Origin: Bacteroidota bacterium
GTDB taxonomy: Bacteria > Bacteroidota > Bacteroidia > Cytophagales > UBA9547
DNA: 64,000 nt
Assembly: GCA_004293915.1 (NCBI GenBank)
Contig: RDZG01000054.1
Span: 1-64,000 of the forward strand
Direction of reading: 5' to 3'
Shown: positions 20,412-28,534 of the stretch, one piece after another
How positions within the stretch are numbered: position 1 is the first letter of the stretch
Layout: each line of letters opens with the position of its first letter
Notes under the pieces: model-generated
What the model was told of the DNA's origin: nothing
The model's input: only the letters and a program-made list of their open reading frames with translations
The model's database searches: none
Program-made: the position numbers and the translations under genes

Positions 20412-21552
20412 AAATATCCTTCAAATACACCAAACTTTCTATCATTAAATCTTCGTCTATCTCGTGAATTTCTATGCCTTTGCCAAGTTTTTCTAACAAT
20501 GTAATGGTAAGTTTTCCGCCAAGATGTTCTCTAAATTCTTGTAAACCTTTAAGTAAAACATAAGAATTGTCTTTGTTTTTTGCCATTAAATGAGCATTAT
20601 ACAACTCAAAACCAAGAGTTTTTAAAACATTTAAGATTCTATTCAATTCTTCTAAACTCAACATTTTTGATTTGTAAGAATAAATGCTGTCTAATGCAAT
20701 ACCAATGGCAACAGCTTCGCCATGTCTGATTTCAAAATTAGATAAATGTTCAAGTTTGTGTGCAGCCCAATGTCCAAAATCCAAAGGTCGAGCCGAACCT
20801 TGTTCAAATGCATCGCCAGAAGCAATATGCTCCAAATGCAATTTTGCACATTTGTAAATAAGTTGCAACATTGGTTCTAATTGCCTATTAGCCAATTGAT
20901 TTGCATTTTTTTCTATTTCTTCGAAAAAAGAAATGTCTTTTATTAATCCAACTTTTACTGCTTCTGCTGTTCCTGCTCGCCAATCTCGAATTGACAAGGT
21001 TTTCAAAAAACTGCTATCGTTGATTACTGCAAAAGGTGGCGAAAATGTGCCTGTAAAATTCTTTTTTCCGTATGCGTTTATACTATTTTTTACCCCAATA
21101 GCTGCATCGTTTTGTGCCAAAACTGTAGTCGGGATTCGTATTAATCGTATGCCACGGTGAGCAATTGTGGCAGCAAAACCAATTGCATCTAGTGCCGAAC
21201 CACCTCCAATACCTAAAATATACGAATGTCTATCAATTCCAAATTGATTTACAGCATCTGTTATTTTAGTAATAGTTTCTGCATCGTTTTTGGCTTCTTC
21301 TCCACTTTTAGTTTCTAAAAACGTACACTTTATTACTAATTTTAAATCAAAATAGCGAGTGATTTCTTTTTGTAATTCTGGATATAATCTATTGATATTC
21401 TGCTCAATAACAACTAAAATCTTTGGAATAGGATGATTTGATTTTATGATATTTGCTAAACTTTCGTTTGAAATAGAAAAAATTTGTTCCGAAAAAATTA
21501 CTGGATATTGATAACTAATCTTAAATTGTTGGATAATTGTTTGCATTTGCAA
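20386..21552 (-). CDS. 3-dehydroquinate synthase-family protein (EboD-like rather than canonical AroB)
   Basis: ILGIGGGSALDAIGFAATIAHRGIRLIRIPTTVLAQNDAAIGVKN and GSARPLDFGHWAAHKLEHLSNFEIRHGEAVAIGIALD. Confidence 0.85.
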   Translation of the reverse strand: MQMQTIIQQFKISYQYPVIFSEQIFSISNESLANIIKSNHPIPKILVVIEQNINRLYPELQKEITRYFDLKLVIKCTFLETKSGEEAKNDAETITKITDAVNQFGIDRHSYILGIGGGSALDAIGFAATIAHRGIRLIRIPTTVLAQNDAAIGVKNSINAYGKKNFTGTFSPPFAVINDSSFLKTLSIRDWRAGTAEAVKVGLIKDISFFEEIEKNANQLANRQLEPMLQLIYKCAKLHLEHIASGDAFEQGSARPLDFGHWAAHKLEHLSNFEIRHGEAVAIGIALDSIYSYKSKMLSLEELNRILNVLKTLGFELYNAHLMAKNKDNSYVLLKGLQEFREHLGGKLTITLLEKLGKGIEIHEIDEDLMIESLVYLKDISNTPHQSV

Positions 21553-21938
21553 AAATGTTTATGCAAAATTATTCAAAATGTTGGTAAATGAATTTAATCA
21601 GTTAAATAATAAATTGGGGAGCAATGCAAAATGTTCATTGAGTTTATAGCAGAAGATTTTTTATTTTTTGTTCTATAATTGTTAGATAAGAATCTTGAAA
21701 TTTTATCTTCTAATTATAAAATGATTTGCGCTTGCTATTTTGGAATCAAAGAAAGCCATTTATTTAATTTTATAAATTTGTTTTTGTATAGGGATTAGTT
21801 GATGAAATAAATTTTTAACTTTTAAAAGGGCTAAATTTAGTTAAATAAAGCTATTCTTAAAAATAAAGTATTTTTTTATGTAACATTTACATGTTTTTGA
21901 ATTATGAACTGTAAAATAGAAAAATATTCTCGAAAAGA

Positions 21939-22493
21939 ATGAATATTAATACTTTAACATCTGTTGAAATTGAAAATGAGGTAAAAGATATTTTATCTGC
22001 ACAAGAGAATATTGCCCATTTTGAAGTTTTATATGAGAGGTATTTTTCAAAAATTTATTTGTTCATTTATCATAAAATCAATGAAAAAGAAACAAGTGCA
22101 GATATTACTGCCAATGTATTTTTGAAAGCTATAGAAAATATTCAAAACTATAAACCACAAGGATTGCCATTTTCAGCTTGGTTATACCGAATTGCTACCA
22201 ATGAAGTGTTTCAGTTTTTTAAAAAGAGCAAAAATCAACGATTTATCTTGATAGATGAGCATTTTATTGATACGATGATAGAAGAATCTAAATTATTAGA
22301 ATTAGAAGAAATATATACACAATTAGAAAAACTTATAACAACGCTTGATTACGAAGAAGTGGATTTGATTGAATTAAGATTTAAAGAAAAAAAATCTTTT
22401 AAAGAGATAGCTTTTATAAAAAATAAGTCTGAAACAGCCTGTAGAACACAAATTTGGCGCATTTTAGAAAAACTTAGAATCCTATTAAAATAG
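21939..22493 (+). CDS. ECF-type RNA polymerase sigma factor
   Basis: 184 aa; region 2 ITANVFLKAIENIQNYKPQGLPFSAWLYRIATNEVFQFFKK; region 4 LRFKEKKSFKEIAFIKNKSETACRTQIWRILEKLR. Confidence 0.9.
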   Translation: MNINTLTSVEIENEVKDILSAQENIAHFEVLYERYFSKIYLFIYHKINEKETSADITANVFLKAIENIQNYKPQGLPFSAWLYRIATNEVFQFFKKSKNQRFILIDEHFIDTMIEESKLLELEEIYTQLEKLITTLDYEEVDLIELRFKEKKSFKEIAFIKNKSETACRTQIWRILEKLRILLK

Positions 22494-22496
22494 ATT

Positions 22497-23186
22497 ATGA
22501 AAAAATATAACATAAAATTAGTAAATAATATGGAAGAGATTTCAGATAGCGAACTAAAAAGTTTTAAAAACTTTGATTTTTTGCTCGAAAAGTATCAGCA
22601 AAAAAAGAAGAAAAAACAACAACATACTATTTTTTATTCTTCGTTGATAGTATTGATGGCTTTGGGAATTGTGATTTATTTTTTTACTCGTGGTTCTACT
22701 CCTAATTTAACAAAACCAGTTAGTGCGATTAAGCATACTGAATCGAATAATGATTTGACACTAAAAACAAAATCAGTAAACTCAAAAAATATTTTAGATA
22801 CGCTATTGAAAATAAATGAAGTAAAAAAATCTATTAAGGTAAAAAATAGTATTAAAAAAACTTCGCCTTTGCCTCAAAATAATCAGTTATACTCAGATGC
22901 TGTTCCTAAAGATGGATTTGAAAATCTATTTGAATTTTTTAAAAACGAAATGCATTATCCTGAAAATTCCAAAAAGAACAATATTTCTGGTACTGTAATA
23001 TTAGAGTTTTATATAAATAATGATGGTAATGCTACCCAAATTAGTGTGCTACAAGGCATAAATGACGAACTAAACAATGAAGCTATTAGGCTTTTAAAAG
23101 TTATGCCAACTTGGAAACCAGCACAGTATAATCAAAAAAAAATAACTACCAGAGTTGTATTACCATTTGAATTTAAAATTAACTAA
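22497..23186 (+). CDS. Single-TM protein with TonB C-terminal domain (possible anti-sigma/energy transducer)
   Basis: Short cytosolic N-terminus, TM FYSSLIVLMALGIVIYFF, C-terminal GTVILEFYINNDGNATQISVLQGINDELNNEAIRLLKVMPTWKPA. Confidence 0.78.
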   Translation: MKKYNIKLVNNMEEISDSELKSFKNFDFLLEKYQQKKKKKQQHTIFYSSLIVLMALGIVIYFFTRGSTPNLTKPVSAIKHTESNNDLTLKTKSVNSKNILDTLLKINEVKKSIKVKNSIKKTSPLPQNNQLYSDAVPKDGFENLFEFFKNEMHYPENSKKNNISGTVILEFYINNDGNATQISVLQGINDELNNEAIRLLKVMPTWKPAQYNQKKITTRVVLPFEFKIN

Positions 23187-23188
23187 AA

Positions 23189-26100
23189 ATGAAACCAATT
23201 TGCTTGAATCTTCTGCTATTGAATTTTAGTTTGATTTTTGGTCAGACTTTTAATAATACTAAAATTTATTTTACAAATCATACCTATTCAGGTTTATGTG
23301 TAGGAGAGTTTAATAATCAGACTAATAGCACTCTTGCCCATGATTTGGTAATGTTCGAGAATATAAAAAGTGATACTAGTGTGATACTTTTTCATCAAAA
23401 TCCACTTTTGGGTAATAGTGCTAAAAAGGAAATTTTTTATAATAAACCAATTTTAAAAATTGTTACTTCCGATGTTAACAATGATAATAAACTCGATTTA
23501 TTAATATTTAACAAGGTAAATAATAGCATAAATTTGGATATAATGACTCAAGATACAGGTCTTACTTTTTTATTACACTATCAAATTTTTGATTTCAAAA
23601 CGCTACCTCATATTGCCATTGCAGACTTTACAAGAGATGGCTATAATGATGTTTTTTTTAGTTCTGGAATAAACAATAGTCTGTTTTGTTCTTTTCTGAT
23701 ACAAAACAAAAATGGGTTTAGTATTGTCCAAACTGACATTAACGAATTGCCCATCAATGTCAATTTGCAAGCTTTTGACTATGATAAAAACGGTAGAGTA
23801 AACTTATTTATTCCAGATGCTTCAAATGGATTGATTTCTTATGAATATGACAAAGGTAAATTTGTTGCAGACAATGAACTTAATAAATTAATCAAAAACT
23901 TCGAAGGGCAGCAAATTGAATATGGATTTATAAATCAAGATAGCTATTTTGATGTAGTTATTTCAGGATTGAACATAAATTCTCAAAAATTTGAAACCCG
24001 ATTTTATCTAAATAACAAAGATTCTATTCATAGTTTAATAGACCCAATCGTATTAGAAGATAAATTGATGAAAAATTTGTTGATCAATAATTTTGATTCG
24101 TTATCAAACGCAAATTTATTAATAAAATATCAACAAAATAGTAATAATAACATCGTATATAAAACGCAAGAATTACAAATTGATTTTAGTAATAAAAATG
24201 CCATATTAGGAATTATACAAAATGAATCTATTTTTGAAGGATTTTTTGATATTGGCGACATAAACGGAGATGGAGTAGTTGATGCTATTGATCTAAACTT
24301 TGGTGAAGTTAATATTTATTTCATTGCTTCAAATGCTACAAATATAACCCAAAAGCCAATTTTTGATGAAACTTTAGATTTGAAACAAACAATATATGTT
24401 TTTAAAAATAATTCCTTTATTTCTTGGATCAATGGTCAAGATAAATTTTATAATACTAAACAAATTACCTATGAAACATTACTAAGTAGTGCAAATTTAT
24501 GCACAAATACAGGTATTATTAAAACACCAGAAGTGAATGTTGCAAACAATTTTAAACTAACAGGAAAATATGGTAGCAATGGTAGTATAAATAAACAAGA
24601 GATAAATGATTTTACAGAAATTAAATCTTATAATGTTTTTGGTGTTAATACTAACCGAAATGTTGGCAAACAGCTTTTTAAAAACATTGATTGTACAAAA
24701 CAAATAAAATATATCTATTTAGTATTTACTGCAAGTGGTGCAGGCTCAGGAGGTGGTGGAACAGTAGGAGGCGTAAATGCTTCAGAATTTGAAATAAAAC
24801 AATTTGATACAGTTGTTTGCAAAAATGTTCCTTTTAGATATTATTTACCTGAATCTCAAAATTATATTGTAAACAGTGCAAGAAGAGGTTTTCTTGAAAA
24901 CAAGGGATATTTTGAATTATTGCCAACCAATAATGTAAACGACACCCTCGTTTTTATTAACCAAATAGAAATAGAAAAAAGTTTTGCATTAAATGTAATT
25001 TTTGGAAAAGACACTATTCCAACTTCGATTCCTTTAGAAACAACTGTTTGTAAAAATGCCACACTAGAACTAAAATTTGAAAAAAACTTTGATGTTTTGG
25101 TTTACAAAGGAATAAAACAGCCAGACTCAATTGCTAATCAAAGTGCTTTTTATTTCAAAATAAATACAGAAGGCTATTACATAGCAAAAGGATTTGACCA
25201 AAATAAATGCTTGGCACAAAGAGGCACTAAGGTCAGTTTCGACAACTCTGTTCAAAAAGATAGATTTCTAGACTCGTTTAAAGTTTGTAAAAACACTGAA
25301 TTAAAACTTTCAATGCCTGATTCTACTAAAGATATTCAATGGTTTGTTAATGATACACTTGTTTCAAATTTTAAAACAATCACAGTGTCAGGAGCAGTAA
25401 ATTTTAATAAAAAATACCACGCTATTGCCAATTCCAATAAAGTGTGTTATTTAAAATATAATCTAGCAATTTCTAATAAAAACCCAGCTATAATTGTTAG
25501 TACACCATTAGATACTTCGATTTGTTTTAATGATAAATTTGATTTTTATATACCTGCAAAATCTGTACTTAACCACTGGATTTACGATTCAAGTCTCGCT
25601 AAATTTAACTTTAAACTTTCAAAAAATTATCTTAGAATAGATTCTATTTCCAAAAATTTTATGATTGGAGCAAATATAGAAACAGAAAAACATTGCCAAT
25701 TGATTTACCAAAAACAGATAAACAAAATAGATAGTGTAAACATTATTTCATGGACTGATACATCAGTTATCAAACAACAAAACATACTTGTATTACCAAA
25801 TTTTTCTCAAGATTTCACTTGGACGAGCAATGCAGGAATTTCTTACGGTCCAACTTTTTCTTTTTCAAATGATTTAGGTTTATATAGTTTTTCAGTAACC
25901 GGAAAAGTAAATGGATGTTTTAATACCGATTATTTCAGAATTAGAGTAACACATCCTAATTATAGTTCACTTTTTTTTATACCATCTTTATTTACACCAA
26001 ATTCTGATGGGAATAATGAAAAGTTTAAACTTTATGGAGAAGGTGTGAAAGAACTAAAATTTGTACTCAATGATAGAAATGGCAATCAAGTATTTACAAC

Positions 26101-26257
26101 CTTTGATGCTAGATTATTAGATACTTGGGATGGCACTTCAGGTGGGATTTTACAACCAGAAGGAGTATATTTTTGGTCTTTAGATGGGCAATTTATTGAT
26201 GGTACCGATTTGTCTACAAAAAATAAGAAAAATGGTTTTTTAAAATTAATTAGATAA
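23189..26257 (+). CDS. T9SS type B (gliding-motility-associated C-terminal domain) secreted protein with FG-GAP-like repeats
   Basis: C-terminus FIPSLFTPNSDGNNEKFKLYGEGVKELKFVLNDRNGNQVFTT...DTWDGTSGGILQPEGVYFW; DVNNDNKLDLLIF and DFTRDGYNDVFF repeats. Confidence 0.88.
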   Translation: MKPICLNLLLLNFSLIFGQTFNNTKIYFTNHTYSGLCVGEFNNQTNSTLAHDLVMFENIKSDTSVILFHQNPLLGNSAKKEIFYNKPILKIVTSDVNNDNKLDLLIFNKVNNSINLDIMTQDTGLTFLLHYQIFDFKTLPHIAIADFTRDGYNDVFFSSGINNSLFCSFLIQNKNGFSIVQTDINELPINVNLQAFDYDKNGRVNLFIPDASNGLISYEYDKGKFVADNELNKLIKNFEGQQIEYGFINQDSYFDVVISGLNINSQKFETRFYLNNKDSIHSLIDPIVLEDKLMKNLLINNFDSLSNANLLIKYQQNSNNNIVYKTQELQIDFSNKNAILGIIQNESIFEGFFDIGDINGDGVVDAIDLNFGEVNIYFIASNATNITQKPIFDETLDLKQTIYVFKNNSFISWINGQDKFYNTKQITYETLLSSANLCTNTGIIKTPEVNVANNFKLTGKYGSNGSINKQEINDFTEIKSYNVFGVNTNRNVGKQLFKNIDCTKQIKYIYLVFTASGAGSGGGGTVGGVNASEFEIKQFDTVVCKNVPFRYYLPESQNYIVNSARRGFLENKGYFELLPTNNVNDTLVFINQIEIEKSFALNVIFGKDTIPTSIPLETTVCKNATLELKFEKNFDVLVYKGIKQPDSIANQSAFYFKINTEGYYIAKGFDQNKCLAQRGTKVSFDNSVQKDRFLDSFKVCKNTELKLSMPDSTKDIQWFVNDTLVSNFKTITVSGAVNFNKKYHAIANSNKVCYLKYNLAISNKNPAIIVSTPLDTSICFNDKFDFYIPAKSVLNHWIYDSSLAKFNFKLSKNYLRIDSISKNFMIGANIETEKHCQLIYQKQINKIDSVNIISWTDTSVIKQQNILVLPNFSQDFTWTSNAGISYGPTFSFSNDLGLYSFSVTGKVNGCFNTDYFRIRVTHPNYSSLFFIPSLFTPNSDGNNEKFKLYGEGVKELKFVLNDRNGNQVFTTFDARLLDTWDGTSGGILQPEGVYFWSLDGQFIDGTDLSTKNKKNGFLKLIR

Positions 26258-26260
26258 TAC

Positions 26261-27832
26261 ATGAGAAAGCTAGCTATATCTATTTTGATGGCTTTAAGTG
26301 TAGAATCTTTTGCCCAAGACTTTCATTTTGTGCTTTATAATTTAGAACCTCTTGCCGTAAATCCTGCAAGTATAGGAATAAACAAACAAATGAAATTTGT
26401 ATTTCATCATCGAAATCAGATGATTTTGCCAGGCGTAAATTATTATACTAATAGTTTTACTTTTAGCACTCCTCTTTCTGATAAAAAAAATACTTTTTCT
26501 GTAGCAGCCAATATTATCGATGATAGATTTCAAGCTACCAGAAATTTACAGAATTTTTATGCAAAGTTTGCTTTGGCTTATAAATTTACAATTGCAGAAA
26601 ATAAAACACTTTCTTTTGGTATACAGGGCAATTATGTAAATGCTAGGTATGATTTATCTCAAGAATCGACAGGAAGCCAGTATGTTGCACAGCAAGGATA
26701 TAATCCCAATATTCCAAATGGAGAACTTAGCCAAATTTTTTCTCAAAATTATTTCACTGTTAAGCCTGGTTTACAATTCACAAAATATACTATTAATAAA
26801 TTGCCACAATATTTTATAGGATTTAGTGCAAACTTGCCATTGTCAAGACCCGAATCAATTGATGATGAAAAAAAAGAAATATTACCCACTTATTGTTTCA
26901 ATGGTGGTGTAACTGTTTTTCGTTCAGATTTGGTTGATATTTCACCTCAAGCATTGTTGTCATATCATGCTGGTAAAATATTAGCAACATCAGGAGTTGT
27001 TTTTTCTAAAAAATTTCCTCTACAAAATGAATCAAAACTAAATCTTAATATGGGATTGTGGATAAGTACTCCCAAAAATATAGCCGCAAGTCTAGAATTA
27101 GACTATAAAAATTATGGCATTGCATTGGGATATAGACAGAGTTTAGATGATCAAAGTATATCTCCCGGAAATATTTTAGAATTGGCAGTTACATATGCTC
27201 CTACTATTAAGTTTGGTAAAAAACAATCCAAAAAAATAAAAAAACAAGAAAAATTAAAAATTGTACCCAAGTATAGATATGCTTTGATATTGAAACCACG
27301 CATGCCATACATTAAAACCGAAAAGCCCATCTTAAGCTACTCTTTCATGCCAAAAAAATCATTAGATACAATTGCTTACTCCAAAAGTTATATAAAAATT
27401 GATACAAATTCAAAACTAGACTCAGTCATAATAAGCGACACATCAAACGTATTTGATATAGACTCAAGTATTATTTTCAAAGAACAATTACTAGTAAAAA
27501 AACTAGGAGAACCTGTAAAATACGACAAAGGCTCTCATTTGCTCCCCATTAAATATTACGAATTGTTAGATGAACTGGTAATGCTTTTAAAAATAGACGA
27601 TAGAAGTAAAATCTTAGTGATAGGGCATACTGATAATACAGGTACAGATGAAATAAATATGAAAATATCAGCTCAAAGGGCAAAAGACATAAAAAAATAT
27701 TTGGTTGCTAAAGGTATAGATGAAAATAGAATTTCAGACATAGGACTTGGGTCGAAAAAGCCAAGTTTTGCAGAAAATACGGAAGAGTCTAGAGCAAAAA
27801 ACAGAAGAGCTGAAATTGTAATCTATAGATAA
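26261..27832 (+). CDS. PorP/SprF family T9SS membrane protein fused to OmpA-like C-terminal domain
   Basis: YNLEPLAVNPASIGINKQMKFVFHHRNQMILPG (PorP/SprF) and ILVIGHTDNTGTDEINMKISAQRAKDIKKYLVAKGIDENRISDIGLGSKKP...NRRAEIVIYR (OmpA). Confidence 0.9.
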   Translation: MRKLAISILMALSVESFAQDFHFVLYNLEPLAVNPASIGINKQMKFVFHHRNQMILPGVNYYTNSFTFSTPLSDKKNTFSVAANIIDDRFQATRNLQNFYAKFALAYKFTIAENKTLSFGIQGNYVNARYDLSQESTGSQYVAQQGYNPNIPNGELSQIFSQNYFTVKPGLQFTKYTINKLPQYFIGFSANLPLSRPESIDDEKKEILPTYCFNGGVTVFRSDLVDISPQALLSYHAGKILATSGVVFSKKFPLQNESKLNLNMGLWISTPKNIAASLELDYKNYGIALGYRQSLDDQSISPGNILELAVTYAPTIKFGKKQSKKIKKQEKLKIVPKYRYALILKPRMPYIKTEKPILSYSFMPKKSLDTIAYSKSYIKIDTNSKLDSVIISDTSNVFDIDSSIIFKEQLLVKKLGEPVKYDKGSHLLPIKYYELLDELVMLLKIDDRSKILVIGHTDNTGTDEINMKISAQRAKDIKKYLVAKGIDENRISDIGLGSKKPSFAENTEESRAKNRRAEIVIYR

Positions 27833-27882
27833 ATTTTAAATGTTTTTTTGAAAAAACGCTTATTTTTAATACTTTCGTAGTT

Positions 27883-28077
27883 ATGCAGCCAATCAAAATA
27901 CATAAACACGCTTCGGATCCCTATTGGCAAATGCTTAAAGATGGTGCCGAAATGACGGTTAAAGAACGGTATGAATCATTTTTCTTAATGCAAAAAAGAT
28001 TGAGAGCAATCATTGGCAAACCACTACAAAAAAACAGAAGTATAATAATTAAGTCTATAGATGGATTTGGAGGATAA
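27883..28077 (+). CDS. Small hypothetical protein, possible antitoxin-like partner
   Basis: 64 aa; overlaps the nucleotidyltransferase ORF by 17 nt. Confidence 0.5.
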   Translation: MQPIKIHKHASDPYWQMLKDGAEMTVKERYESFFLMQKRLRAIIGKPLQKNRSIIIKSIDGFGG

Positions 28078-28534
28078 TGATTTCTTGGATTTTGCTAAAA
28101 ATGCAGAAAATTTTGGATTAAAATATATTATAATTGGCGGCTTTGCTATGTATCTCAATGGAATAAAGCGAAATACAGAAGATGTGGATATTTGGCTAGA
28201 ACCAACAAATGAAAATAAAGAAAAGTTAATTGAGGTTTTTATAAAATTAGGATATAATCAATCTGATTTGCATGAAATTTCAGCACATGATTTTACCACT
28301 TACTTTGTGTTTTCTGCTTTAGGATATTTAGATTTTCTTACCCAAATTCACCCAAATTTAGATTTTAAATTTTGTTTTGAGCAAAGCCAAATACATGAAT
28401 TAAGTAATCAATCGATTTGTCGTTTTTTGCATATTAATCAATTGCGAGAAAGTAAAATTTTGGCTCGTAGAGATTTAGATTATAGAGATGTGATTTTGAT
28501 AGATGATTATTTAAAGCAAAATCCAAATGGCTAA
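28061..28534 (+). CDS. Nucleotidyltransferase-fold protein (AbiEii/MNT-like)
   Basis: YIIIGGFAMYLNGIKRNTEDVDIWLEPT (GG...DVD nucleotidyltransferase motif). Confidence 0.75.
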   Translation: MDLEDNDFLDFAKNAENFGLKYIIIGGFAMYLNGIKRNTEDVDIWLEPTNENKEKLIEVFIKLGYNQSDLHEISAHDFTTYFVFSALGYLDFLTQIHPNLDFKFCFEQSQIHELSNQSICRFLHINQLRESKILARRDLDYRDVILIDDYLKQNPNG

